Assembly: GCA_029931535.1 (NCBI GenBank)
Contig: JAQPZY010001675.1
Coordinates: forward strand, 682,001-746,000
Source: Margaritifera margaritifera
Taxonomy: Eukaryota > Mollusca > Bivalvia > Unionida > Margaritiferidae
Length of the DNA stretch: 64,000 bases
Reading direction: 5' to 3'
Made by a program: the position numbers and the translations under genes. Below, one piece after another: positions 1 to 12,900 of this stretch. Position 1 is the first letter of the stretch. Each line of letters starts with the position of its first letter. Below the pieces are notes generated by a model. That model had not been told where the DNA came from and made no database searches. It saw nothing but the letters and a program-made list of their open reading frames with translations.

Positions 1-200
1 GACATAGCACATTATGGTTACCTGGTAACTAATTAGGAATGTTTAATATTATAACACTCCCTCATTATAACACCATTCATTATACCACATTTCCCATTAT
101 AAGGTATGGTCATTGATCCCATTTCATTAAGTGGTAGTAAAATTGTCTCATTTCGTTATATGGTGGTCTCACTATCCATGCAACGTAATGATCCTTCTGT
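1..200. repeat. Tigger/pogo-like repeat fragment
   Basis: Short direct and inverted copies of 'ctcattataa', 'cccattataagg' and 'gttatatggtggtctcac' resemble the element at 1440-1770. Likely a decayed non-autonomous DNA transposon; boundaries are not resolvable. Confidence 0.35.
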
Positions 201-924
201 GCGGAATAACATGACTTGCATTCAGGTTTTATAGGGACAATCTTATGTAAGGCTCTCAATTTCTATTTATACTGTACATTTTGTGGAATACTACAGATTT
301 ATTTTTTTAGCATATGGCATGTCCATTCATTTGTCCACACCCTAGATTAAGGTCACTTTTGAAGTTTTTTGAGTAAGCTCAATGTTCAAGTTTTTACTTT
401 CTGCCTAAATAAAAAGCTGGCCTCTTGTTTTTTTACTTAAAGATAAATTTTATGGCTCTATCTGTTTGAACACTGTCTACTTTTTCCTTGATAAAGCAAG
501 CTATTGATCTAACACATTTACATTCCCTAATGTATTTATCCTTTTAATGTTCTCATTTTCTGAATTACTGCATTTTACAAACTGATCACTTTCAGATTTA
601 CAATTTACATGTACTTCTGATATGGATCTGCTGATATTTTGCACTGTGCATTCTAATGCTTTTATAGTTTTCAATACTGATTTATTTTTATTCTTGCATT
701 ACTATGTCTGACACTTAACTATTTTCAGTTTCACATTTCCATGTTTATATAGGCTGTTGTATATATTTAGTTGCATACCATTTAATCCATTTAAAAATTT
801 TAAATTCATTTCATAGTATTATACACCTATCCATTTGCATTTGACTCTGAATTATCTTCATTTGTTCACTACCAGTTGTATGTAGGCTGTTACGTACAAG
901 TTTTACACCAATTACTCCATTTCA
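201..924. other. AT-rich sequence without recognisable feature
   Basis: Very AT-rich, no ORF above 60 codons and no repeat structure that I recognise. Lies 3' of IPO4. Confidence 0.5.
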
Positions 925-1039
925 CAATACAGCATTCCCTCACTATAATGGATTTCATTATAACACATTTCCTGCTATAAGGTAATCATCGGGATAGAGA
1001 CATCTGTTCACCAACAGCTTCAAAACATGTTAAAGCAGA

Positions 1040-1229
1040 AAGGTTTGGTTTGGTTTGGTGCTTTACAGCAACATAAGTAGGTTATTTAGTGCCAAGGCAA
1101 TTGGAGTAAAGTGCCTTGCCCAAGGACATGCCAGGGTAACTGACCCAGGCTGGTCTGATAGTAGGATTCTAACCAGCACCCTTTTGGTCGCGAGTCCGGA
1201 ACACTAACCACTGAGTCACCGCGGCTCCC
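1040..1229 (-). mobile_element. tRNA-derived SINE (family 1), full copy with target duplication
   Basis: Read on the minus strand, the head has an A-box-like TGACTCAGTGG and a B-box-like GGTTAGAATCC, followed by a body and a tail of CAAACC units. The direct repeat TAAAGCAGA flanks both sides (1031-1039 and 1230-1238), consistent with LINE-mediated insertion. SINEs are RNA polymerase III transcripts copied by a LINE reverse transcriptase. A related partial copy lies at 30905. Confidence 0.75.
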
Positions 1230-1439
1230 TAAAGCAGACTTGAAAATGTGAACAGTAAAAATATCCATTAAGAAAGTTCATGTTACCTTACCACTTCGTA
1301 ACATGGCACAATGTTTTTTATATGCAGTATAAAAATCGGATTTGGGGACACAAATTAGTGTCCTCTGTCCATGCTAGTCAGGTGCTGTTTATATACATGT
1401 CAATCATATTTTGGATTTTCCTTGGGGTTTCCCCGATAC

Positions 1440-1770
1440 AGCACTCCCTCTCTATAAGGCACTTCATTATAACAGTTCCTGCTTTAAGATGGGTACAGTC
1501 ATGAAGCCCATTTGATTAAGTGGCAGCAAAATTATATGTATCATATACTTCATTATAAGGTAGTTTCACTATAAGGTGGTATAATCTATCACTTCCATGG
1601 ACAGTGTTACAATGCAGGAGTACTGTATCATGTACTTCATTATAAGGCAGTCTCACTACAAGGCAGTATACTCTATTGCTCCCATGAATAGCATTATAAT
1701 GAGGTAATGTGATATCCTTTATGAACATGTGTTCCTTATAAGGTGGTGTCCTTTAAGGCAGGTTTCAGTG
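1440..1770. mobile_element. Tigger/pogo-like MITE
   Basis: Starts 'cagcactccctctctataagg' and ends in an imperfect inverted match ('ccttaaaggcaggtttcagtg' region), with TA on both outer sides. Internal sequence repeats 'cattataaggtagtctcact'. No coding capacity. Family assignment rests on the terminal pattern only. Confidence 0.45.
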
Positions 1771-1985
1771 TATTCCGATACATTTCCAGGAGGGACAAAT
1801 ATGAATCCAACCTGATCCAAAGAGTACTGTTTATAACTTGTATTCAACATTGATTAAAACATATCATTGGGTACATAAAGTGGCAAGGTAATTTTGTCAT
1901 CGGCAGATTAATAAAATTAAAGATTTTTTTAAACTGTGTGACCACAAATACCCAGACTGAATGAAAACACAACAACTTCATGTAA

Positions 1986-2190
1986 TACCGTCCATACTCG
2001 CTTATAAGTTGAATCCAACTGCAAACTGCACAGACCCAGATCTACCATTGTATAATGGGCTGGCAGTTTGTTACGAATAATCAGTAGAACAAACAATATA
2101 GACCCTGATCTACCTGTGCATTATGCAATGGCAGATCATGGTCTATATTGTTTGCAGCTGGACTTAACTTATAAGTGAGTATATATGGTA
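1986..2190. mobile_element. Palindromic MITE, family C (copy 1)
   Basis: 205 bp. Termini 'taccgtccatactcgcttataa' and the inverted 'ttataagtgagtatatatggta'. Two inner arms each contain an inverted motif around 'gatctgcc/ggcagatc' and 'cagaccc/gggtct'. TA lies at both outer edges, consistent with a TA target duplication. Confidence 0.65.
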
Positions 2191-2199
2191 ACTAACTTT

Positions 2200-3925
2200 A
2201 AAAAAATATGTTAACTAGAACACGGTAAAAAACAGCATATCCACAAGCTCTGTTTTCTTGCCCATCTGACAGAGTTTCATTGGAAATTTTCCTTGGACTA
2301 TATGAATTCATCTTATCCAAAGGGTAGATAACTGAAAATAACATGCGACATACGATGTCATTAGCTAGTACTAACATAATGCACAAGCTGTACAGAGGCT
2401 TTTCATTTTCTGCAACCTTGTGTGTTGAAAAACAATCCATGTGTGGGCAAGAAAAAGAATCTTCCGTATGTATGTGACCATGTTAGAAAAAACTTAACCT
2501 TGGCAGGATTCGAAAAATTTCCTTATCCACTCATTCTGATAAGTGGCAAGTGCAGACCTCCCAACCTTAAACAGACCTTGGTAAGGCAGTCCAAATTTTT
2601 CCTTAAGTTAGACTGATTTTCAATAAGGTCTAATAAAATATTATGTACTGCCATCGTCAACTTGGAAAACATGCATTTGAAAAATTTAGAAGTGTTGTAA
2701 TACAGTGAAGGCAACATTATGTTCAGCTAAACCATTCATGAACACTTCTTTAATGACCTGTTCAGTTTCAGAAACTCAGTTCCAACCCCCATGGAGGTCA
2801 ATGACTTCTTGTTGGATCTCTTAACTTGTTGTAATCTTTTAGTTTTTTTAAAAAACTTCTTGTGGTAGTGACAATCATCTCTTTTGGCATAAGCAATATT
2901 CAAATCGACACATGCAATTGTTGCCTTTCCTGCTTTATTTTGGTAGCTGTTTGGACTTTTAAAAAGGATGATTGTACCCTTTGCTTTTAATGCATTTGTT
3001 TGGTGGACAACATTCTCAGAAAGAAAAAGTTTGACCACGTGGCCAATTTGCATGAGCAACATTGGTAGAATAAAGCATTTGAGATACTCCCTGTAAGGTT
3101 AGTTCAGTTCCCTGACCAACTCCAGTGTCTAAAACCCAGTTCCAGACCAAACCAGGATCAGTCAATATCTGGATTTGACCACAATGATCAAACTTTTTGT
3201 GTTCTATTGTTCCATAAATCCATAATTTAAGGGTTGTTTCAGTAAGCTTTACAGAAAAAAACTGTAAGGGTTAGCGGGTCTGCAAATGGGTACTGAAAAG
3301 GGAATTTTCTTAAAGAAGCAGATGAAAATCCTGATCACTTTACTGTCTCTTGCCTTGCAGGATGAGCAGCAATTTAAAAATTTAAAGGCCTGCTTGTGTA
3401 ATAAATATTGTGTAATAATATTTGTAGCATGGACTTAGCAAGCCTTGTTCTTAACAAATCCTGTGCCCTTAGGCTCAAGTCCCCTTTCCTGCCCAAACAC
3501 ATGGGAAAGATTCTATTTACAAAATACTCATAACTTCCACATTTATGTCATGTCACTCCAACCCTCTGTCCAAAGGCCATGGGCAATAATATCCAAAAAT
3601 AGTAAAATGTGGCAAACATTTACTTGTTGGTCTACTTCCCCACAGGATAGACCAACAAATAAAAACAAGTGCACATTTGCAAATATACTCCCATCATACC
3701 TAAACACTTCAAGCTTGTATCTTCAATGATACACTAGCCTTTAATAAAAATGCACATGTGCAGGCAAAAAATAAGTGAAACATATTATACTTCAAAAATC
3801 CAAATAATGCACTTGTTCACATATATGGCAAAATAAATTTTACACGAACCATGAATGACATAAAGCATTCCTTAGCTCTAACATTTTTGTTACTGCAACC
3901 TATCTTTTGCAAGTATTTGAATAAA
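2200..3925. other. Sequence without supported gene; one 108-codon ORF of unknown meaning
   Basis: A minus-strand ORF at 2736-3062 (108 codons, Lys-rich, e.g. KRLQQVKRSNKKSLTSMG) has no recognisable domain and no splice context linking it to IPO4. No repeat structure found otherwise. Confidence 0.4.
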
Positions 3926-3928
3926 GAG

Positions 3929-4055
3929 TACCGTATATACTCGCGTATAAGCCGGGTCTAAATGCAAACAACACAGACCCTGATTCGCTGTCGCATAATG
4001 CGCCGGCTGATCAGGGTTTATGTTGTTTGTTCAACTGATTGGTCCTTACAACTTA
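3929..4055. mobile_element. Palindromic MITE, family C (copy 2, half copy)
   Basis: Begins 'taccgtatatactcgcgtataa', then the inner arm with 'agaccctgat...gatcagggt'. The second half and the right terminus are missing. Confidence 0.6.
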
Positions 4056-4379
4056 CATAGAATCCATTCATACTTGTCTGTGTAATCATGCTCACAAGCC
4101 ATGATGGATAAGAACCAGAGTCAAGACCTTTGAAATCAATGTCAGAGTATGGATTATCAAGTAGTTTACTGAAAAATAATGAAATACAAAGACTGCTTAA
4201 AACTGAGTTATATATGTACCAATCACCATGTTCATAATCTAAATGAAGTAAACAAATTCAAGGATTGACCTCTGACCCGACCCCAAAGGTTAAATAGATC
4301 TGGTTTTCAAACTTGTTCACAATACGTGCAGACATGCCACTGGTCAGATCTGCATTATTTTCTTCAGGAAAAATAACAT

Positions 4380-5640
4380 ACTGCAAGAGTGCAAGAGATG
4401 TTTAGTGAAAAACCCATATCAATAAATAATAATTTGATGATGAGCAGTGATAAGAATTTTTTGATGGCCTCTATGGTTGCCATGCTAGAGGTCAGATCAG
4501 CATCCTTTTCATTCAGGACCTTCTACATACTGTTACAGAGCAACAGTGAAAAGCCAATGTTGACACAACCATCCATTGAAAAGATTTTCATTATGGCTGT
4601 CAAGGCAGTCATTTTGGAAGTTAGATCATAATCATTTTAATCCAGTAACAACTAAATATTGCACAAAGTGTTTTAAACGAAACCCCATGTTGAATGACAA
4701 TCTGTTCAGGAAGAGTAGTTGTAACAAGATTTTAATGATAACCATAGTGGGCGGTCATATCCAATCTATTTTCATTCAAGACCAACTAAGAAGTCTTTCT
4801 GTGAAAACCCTCATGTAAATATCACTATCCGTTCAGAATATATATCAATGACAAGAGTTTCAAAATGAGCAGCCATGTTGGATGTCAAATTGGCATAATT
4901 TTCATTCTGGACCATCTACATGTCATCAGAAGTCCTTTAGTGAGAACACCACATTGATGTATCTGTGCAGGTGAAGTAGCAATTACAAGATTTTCAAGAT
5001 GGCCATGCTGAGAGACACCATTTTAATTCAGGACCATCTACATGTCCTAAAAAATCTTTTACTGAAAACTTCATGTCAATATGACCATCTGTTCTGGAGT
5101 AGCAGTGACAAGATTTTCTTGATGGTTGGCATGCTGAACGTCAGATCAGCACCATTTACATTTAGGACCATCAACAAGTCATAAGAATTCTTATAGTGAA
5201 AACCCATGTGAATTGACCATCCGTTCAGAAACAGTACCAATAACAAGATATTCAAGATCTCCACTATGGCAGCCATGTTGGCTGTCAGATCAGCACCAGA
5301 TAGGATTATCTACATGTCATAAAGTCTTTGAGTTAAAACCACAATTAGATATGACTATATATTCAGAAGGAGTAGCAATAACAAGATTTTCAAGATGACT
5401 GCCATACTTGATGTTTGAGGGGCAGCATTTTCATTTTGGACCAACCAGACCGAAGGATGAAACTGCATGCCTAGTTTCACGACTCTCCTCCAAGTAGTTT
5501 GAAAGGAGTAGCGATAACTTCTAACAGACAACAGACGGACAACTGACACATGCCCATTGCACAAGCTCTTCTGGCTTCTGACCAGTAGAGCTAGCAAACA
5601 TATATTTAATTCTTTCATAAATTCGCTGTTCATGCTGTTT
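4380..5640 (+). repeat. Family B repeat (copy 1): tandem ~150-bp units, terminal hairpin
   Basis: About eight diverged units of the form 'aagattttcaagatggc..gccatg.tggatgtcagatcagcacc..ttcattnaggacca...'. It ends in an imperfect hairpin 'aagctcttctggcttctgaccagtagagct' near 5562-5592. No ORF of note. Same orientation as all other family B copies. Confidence 0.7.
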
Positions 5641-5819
5641 AAATATTAACTAGCAAGACCATATCACAGTTTCTTTTATATCCTACAGCCATTATAATAT
5701 GAAAATAAAACAAGTGCTCAACAATTCCAACTGTGATAGGGTTTTCCACAGCTTCTCACTTGAACAATATCAAGTGAATCATGCTTGATTGTCAGTGTCC
5801 ATTATCTGACATAAACAAA

Positions 5820-6656
5820 TGTTGACAAGAGTAATGTAAACAGAACATTATGTACCCATCATGTCAAGTTATTTTGTGGAAGCCATTTTTCTTCTTTCAG
5901 TCTTGGTGACATTGACATTTGACCTATTGACCCCAAAAATCAATAGGTACCTTTTTTGTCTCAAATGTAAGACAGCCACAAAGTCTGGTCATGGTTTGCG
6001 GCATAGGACTAGAGTTATTTTGTGGAAACAGTTTTCCTTCATGGAGACCCACTGACCTTGACCTTTGAACCCCCAAATCAATAAATGTCTTCCTTGTTTT
6101 AAATGCAAGCCATATACCAAGTTTAATCAAAGCATGTGGTACAGAACTTAAGAACTTTTGTCATTTTTACCTTTTCGCAGTCCATGTGACCTTTACTTTT
6201 CACCTTTAGACCCTAAAATGAACAGGTGTCCTCACTGCCTCAAATACAAACCATCCACAAAATTTGGTCCAAGTAGATGATAAACTCAAGATATCATGCA
6301 GAAAACACTTTACTTCATATAGAGTCACTTTGACCTTGACCTTTTGACTCCAAAATCAATGTCGCTTTCTTATCTCAAATGCACGTCGTTTACAAAGTTT
6401 GGTCAAGGCATCTGGTATACAAGTAAAGTTATTGTGTGTAAGTTTTTTTCTTTCTTTTCCAGTCTGTGACCTTGACCTTCGACCCCAAAATTGATATATT
6501 TTTTTCCTTGCCTCAAAATGCAAGCTACTTGGTTTGTTAATGGTAGATTGTGGAGACAGTAAGTTATTGTGCAGAAATTAAATGAGGAACATATGGACAG
6601 ACAGATGGACATCATAGTGTGATACACTCAACTTTATGGTGGGCATATAAAAAAAT
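5820..6656 (+). repeat. Family A repeat (copy 1), TGACCT-rich
   Basis: Units of about 140 bp: 'ttattttgtggaa..catttttcttctttcagt..gtgacnttgacctttgacc..aaaatcaat..cttccttgtt..tgcaagccat..caaagtttggtc'. The copy ends with the family's 3' signature 'cagacagatggacatcatagtg...ggtgggcatataaaa'. It overlaps the likely 3' UTR zone of IPO4. Confidence 0.7.
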
Positions 6657-6800
6657 ACTGTTTACTTCTTGTTACTATCATAAATGTAGACAATACTGAA
6701 ATATATCCATGGTTTTCCACATGATGGTAATGAAAAGGAAGGCAGAGTGGAAATCTTATTGGAATTGTACATTTTAACAGAAGATAAAGACCAGACCAGA

Positions 6801-6946
6801 CTAAGAACTGGGTCCATTTGCTACAATAAGGCACGTGTCAAGCTTGGCAGCTTGTATAGGTGGCAGTGTGGACTTGAGATTGATGAAGTCCTGGGGAAAC
6901 TTCTTATGAACACTTCTGACAAACTGAATGATCATCGATTCTGTGT
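6801..6946 (-). CDS. IPO4: IPO4 terminal coding exon with TAG stop
   Basis: 146 nt; acceptor TTGTTTCAG. Encodes DTESMIIQFVRSVHKKFPQD, then LKSTLPPIQAAKLDTCLIV and stop TAG at 6801-6803. Matches the last helical pair of vertebrate IPO4 in length and position. The 3' UTR should extend left into family A repeat DNA from about 6655 downward. Confidence 0.93.
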
Positions 6947-9900
6947 CTGAAACAAAACAAAACAAAACATAGCACTGGTTTGAAGATGGAAATATCATGA
7001 TATAAACTGATATTTTTATAAATTCATAATAACAACACGTAACTGAAATAATAACAACACATAACTAAAATCATAATAACACATAACTGAAATAACAACA
7101 CATAACTAAAATCATAATAACACATAACTGAAACAATAACAACATGTAACTAAATTCATAATAACAACATATAACTACGATCATAATAACAACATATAAC
7201 TAAATTCATAATAACACATAACTAAAATTGTAATAACAACATATAACTAAAATCATAATAACAAAACATAACTAAAATCGTAATAACAACATATAACTAA
7301 AATAATAACATATAACCAAAATCATAATAACAACAGAACTAAAATCATAATAATGTGAAACTAAAGTCATAACAACAATACACAACTTAATTTCTCAGAT
7401 GTAAGCAAAACTATCAATTTTAACATTCTTGGTCTAACACACAATTAAAAAAATGATGTTATAATTATACTTTGTCTTTATCATAAAATGGACACACAAG
7501 AATGAAATAATGTGTTGTCTATTGCATATCTACCGTATATACATGCATATAATCCGGGTCCAAATGCAAACAACATAGACCCTGATCTGCCGTCGCATAA
7601 TGCTCCGGCAGATCAGGGTCTATGCTGTTTGTTCTACTGATTAGTCCTTACAAACTGCATAGACTCAGATCTGCCGGCGCATTATGTGATGGCAGATCTG
7701 GGTCTATGCAGTTCGCAGTTGGTATTAGATTATACACGAGTATATATGGCAAATCTCTCTAACCTCACTTTTACAAAGTAATTTTGTGGACTAATTTGTT
7801 TATTAATGTGTTCACACAATTCTTTAAATGCTGGATCCTTCATTACAAAGCATCTCAAACCTCCTTCTATACATTAAAAAACTGTTGGTATCTTTACTAC
7901 TGATTGTTTTGGAATTATGAAACAACACAATATAATTAATAATTACACAGGTTTAAAATAAGGTCCTTGCATTTGTTCTTTTGGAAAATCTTGTTTAAAA
8001 TGGAGAAAAATTCAGGGAATTCCCCAAAATTTAGAATTTGTTTCAAATAAAGGAATTTTACACTCATATGGACAAACATACACTTAAAAACCAAGTCCTA
8101 AGTAAAGTTGAACGATGAGCAAACCCTCCCCCCCCCCCCACTGGTCAACTGACAGATCAGGTCTTCTAGAAGAATAAAATTTGGCTTACACCATAAAATT
8201 CCTAAGTTTCTTATAAATTAAAAAACTTTGGGCACCTGTCTGAGAAATAAAACAAACCTCAACAGTATAGCATTATTCAATGTTTCCAAGTTGATTAAAT
8301 TTAGCATGTATGCAACACATTTTCATGATTTGGTCTTTTGGGTATAAACATATTGTATAAATATTGTGCATAATATTTTTTTAGATTTACCAGTATATTT
8401 CATATTTTGGGCAATATATAGATGCTGTTGTAATCTAGGGAACTTTATGCAATTGTGACAAGTCTGAGTTGATCACAGTAGTAAAGGTGTCACTCTACCT
8501 GTTGTCAGTGAGGGCAAGACTCTGGCAAAGATTGTTATTAATGTGATTGACAAGAGGACAGTACTCTGGCAAAGATTGTTATTAATGTGATTGACAAGAG
8601 GACAGTACTCTGGCAAAGATTGTTATTAATGTGATTGACAAGAGGACAGTACTCTGGCAAAGATTGTTATTATGTGATTGACAAGAGGACAGTACTCTGG
8701 CAAAGATTGTTATTAATGTGATTGACAAGAGGACAGTACTCTGGCAAAGATTGTTATTAATGTGATTGACATGAGGACAGTACTCTGGCAAAGATTGTTA
8801 TTAATGTGATTGACAAGAGGACAGTACTCTGGCAAAGATTGTTATTAATGTGATTGACAAGAGGACAGTACTCTGGCAAAGATTGCTATTAATGTGATTG
8901 ACATACGGACATTACTCTGGCAAAGATTGTTATTAATGTGATTGACATGAGGACAGTACTCTGGCAAAGATTGTTATTAATGTGATTGACAAAAGGGCAG
9001 TACTCTGGCAAAGATTGTCATTATTGTGATTGACAAGAGGACAGTACTCTGGCAAAGATTGTTATTAATGTGATTGACAAACTGGATTAGTGTTTGTAAA
9101 ACACATATACTCCCACTGCAGACCAAAAGTCAAAGTTCCATAAAGTAAAAAAAAAAAGAGAGAAAAGAAATAAAGAACAATTGCTATAACGGCATACAAA
9201 TTGAATCAGGTCATATATACATGTATACAAACATGCTTACTAATATCATCTGTCTATCTCAAAAGTTGTTTTTTCATAATTGTGCTAAACAAGTTTTTGC
9301 CAAAAGGAGTGATAGTTCAAAAAAGTTCAAAAGTGTGTAAAACATTGAAAAACAGCTGTAATGCCCTGAAAATAAATTCAGCTCATCTAGATATACATGA
9401 AAATAGGCTTGTTAAATTTAATTCATCTAAATTGGGATTTTGCAACATTTTGTCAATGAGGTTCTAAGGACAGCTGGATGGATCAAAAGAACCAGATCAA
9501 ATGCAAGCAGTGAAGGGCATAACAATGATTTGCAACGGTGTGATATTGGGGAGTTGAAATGGATAAAGGACATGATATATGCACACTTTCAAAAAGGCAA
9601 GTGTAATAAATCTATCTATGCAGTTTTACCTGATTCTGTCAAACAAGATTTTACCTGTCTTTATTTCTTTTGTACCAAGCACGTGACAGCAAACTGTCAA
9701 CAGGGTGGGTAACTGTTGAGTCACCTGTGAAAATAAAATGTAGTTTCACTTGTCCATTTCAATCATTCAAGTGTACTGAAAGTGGCCACTACAGCCAGGT
9801 GGTATTTGTATAGAGAAGTTAGAAGGCCAGGGTCTGCATGATCAAAGCATTGCTTCAAAAATGTGACCTTGACCTAAACAAGCATGTCTCATAATAAATG

Positions 9901-12900
9901 ATTCAAGTATGAAGAAAATCTATCCAGAGGTTTAGGAAATAAAAGCAAATGAAACAACAGTACTGTGAACAGCACATTATTTGCCTGCCATGTGTTCAAT
10001 AGTCCTCTATGTAGATAACTGAAATGCTTGTGCCGAAAAAAAAATTCTTCATTCAAAGTGACCTTCAGCTTTGACCTTTAGACCTCCAAATCAACAGACT
10101 TCTTCCTTACCACAAGTGTAAACCATCCACACAGTTTAGTCCAGGTCTGTAATGAAGAACTAATGTTATTGTGTAGAACCATTTTCTTCTTTCAGTTACA
10201 GTGACCTTGGCATTTGACCTTTTGATGCCATAATTAATTGAATTAATAGGCTTCTTACTCAACCCAAGTGCAAGCCATCCACAAAGTTGGGTCCAGGTCT
10301 GTAATGTAGAACTAATGTTACTTTGCAGAAACCATTTTTCTTTTTTTCAGTCACAGTGACCCTGGCCTGACCTTGAGCCCAAAATCAATAAGCTTCATCC
10401 TTATCCCAAGTGCAAGCCATCCACAAAGTTTAGTCCAGGTCTGTGCTGTAGAACTAATGTTATTGAGCAGAAACCATTTTTATTCTTTCAGTCAGTGACC
10501 TTGACCCATGGACCCCAAAATCGAGAGGGTTCTTCCTCACCTAAAGTGCAAACCATCCACAAAGTTTGGTAAATTTTGATGAGGAAGAACTCAAGTTATA
10601 GTACAAAAAGCATTTTTCTTCTTTCCGTGTCAGTAACTTCTGATCTTTGATTATACGACCTCAAAACTGACAGGTTTCTTTCTGACCCCAAGTGCAAGGC
10701 ATCCACAAAATTTGGCAACTGTTGATGGAGGTGAACTCGAGTTATTGTGCCAAAAATTATTTTTCTTCTTTCTGTGACCCTGACCTTTGACTGTTCAAAC
10801 ATAAAATTGATAGGGTTTTACCTTACCCTAAAGTGCAAACCATCCACAAAGTTTGGAAACTGTAGATGGTGGAGAGCTTGAGTTATTGTGCAGAAACTTT
10901 TTTTCTTCTTTCAGTCACTATGACCCTGACTTTTGAACTTTAGATCTCAAAATTGAAAGGGTTATTCCTTATCCCAAGTGCAAACCATCCACAAAGTTTG
11001 GAAACTGTAGATGGTGGACTACTCAAGTTATTGTGTGGAAATGAAACTGGTAACGGATGGATGGACAGATGGACATCACATAATACACTCCACCTTATGG
11101 CAGGCATATAAAAACTTTCTCAAAACCTTAATGCAAATTTTCTGAGACTGTTACCTTGACCCCATGGTCAAAAGGGGACGAGTGAGCTTTTAACAGAATA
11201 ATGTCTCAGCTTCATACTGCTTTGTGTCAAGTATGATGAGAATGTATCAAGGGGTTTAGGAAATATATGCAAATGAAAAACTTTAACCAAAACTTTAACA
11301 AATGTTGACATCGCCAGTGGAAAAGTGACTGCCATGTGTTGCTTCCCACTACCATGGTCTCGACGAAAAGTATCAAGCATATTTTGTCTTTTTTCATGAG
11401 AAAACAAACACAACAAATGATTTGTCATAATTTCTATGTATTTTCAGATATAATTAAACCCAATTTTAATCTCCATATGCATAAATATTTAATAATTTAG
11501 AATTAAAAATTTAAAGCCATTATAAAACAGTTCTTTTATTTTGTGTTCTATACTTGGAAAATACCGTTTCACACTTAAAGGCCCATTAGCCAACTCAAAC
11601 TTTAAAACATGGGGCATTAGAAGAAAAACTAAGAGTCCCTTGAAGGGACTGACACTCTACTGGCGGAAAAGAATTTGTAGGAATTCAAGATAACACCATT
11701 TCGTCTTTTTAACTGCTAAGTGTTGTTATGTATATTGAATTTATAATACATGTCCATCAGGTAAGTAAAGTTGTACTTTAGTCTGATTATGGTAAACAAG
11801 TTGTTTACTTGTATCTCGAGATCAGGGTTGCTTTAGATTGGTTTTTCAACTAGAGTTACTGATATTTGTCATGTAGGCATTTGTTTTCTGGAATGTTGTC
11901 AGGTGACTTGTGTTTATATATAGAGATTTTGGTGGACAATATTTCATTTTTGTTCAAATGGTCAGTCTATGAAGAATCATTTTAATAATCAGATGTTTAT
12001 AGTTGTACTGTGAACATCAGAGCAAATTCAGATTTTAAATATTCATTGGAATTACTAAAAGCGCTCATTCTCATTTTGGATTCATACTTGACTTTGGGAT
12101 TTATGTGAATTCATTCAAAGATATTCTGGATTACATTATTGTGGTACATCAGGACAGTCAAGACTACTGGCACACCAGGGCATTCAAGGCTACTGGAATT
12201 CTTTCAGAACATACTATATTTAGGACTTGTGATTTGGTCACTTAGGATTATTGGATTATTTGGACTTTAATTCATGTTACTGTAAGTATCTTTTGAATTT
12301 TCACCTTAATTGTCTAGAAACAAATTGCTTGTTGATTTTACTGACATTGTTGGTTTCACTTTCTTTCTGTTACATTATTTTAAGACCTAGAGTCGTAACA
12401 GTGTTAAAACCATGTTTGATATTGCTGAGCAAGAACAAGATTTTCAAATTAGCCACTGTGGTAGCCATGATGGATGTAAGATTGAAACCATTTTCATTTA
12501 CGACCAACTACACACAATCAGAAGTCTTATGGCAAATACCCTACGTGAATATGACCATCCAGTGTAGCGATAACTAGATTTTCAAGATGGATGCTATGGT
12601 GGCAATATTGAATGTCACATCAGCACCATTTTCATTTAGGACCAAGTAAACATCATAAGAAGTCGTTCGGTGAAAACCCTATGTCAATATGACCATCCCA
12701 CTAAGATGAGTAGCAATAACAAGATTTTCAAAATGGCCACCATAGTGGCCATATTGGAAGTCAGATCAGCACCATTTTAATTTAGAACCAACTAGATATC
12801 ATCAGGAGTCTTCTGGTATAAACTCCATGTCGATATGCCTTTCCATTGAGAAGTAGCGATAACAAGATTTTGAAGATTGCTGCCATGGTGGCCTTAATGG

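Noticed and set aside
2736..3062. 108-codon minus-strand ORF
   Set aside because: Lys-rich low-complexity composition, no domain, no splice partner; not reported as a gene.
7784..7870. Candidate IPO4 exon ending at a GTGAGG donor (minus strand)
   Set aside because: The only open frame ends in phase 0 while exon 17 needs one leading base; the peptide does not resemble IPO4. The 9655-9724 exon satisfies all constraints.
8582..8791. 69-codon minus-strand ORF with repeated CQSTVLLSITLIT
   Set aside because: Translation of the 44-bp minisatellite, frame kept only by a 1-bp deletion.
12251..12577. 108-codon plus-strand ORF
   Set aside because: It spans the edge between the solo LTR and family B repeat, so it is not a conserved coding unit.
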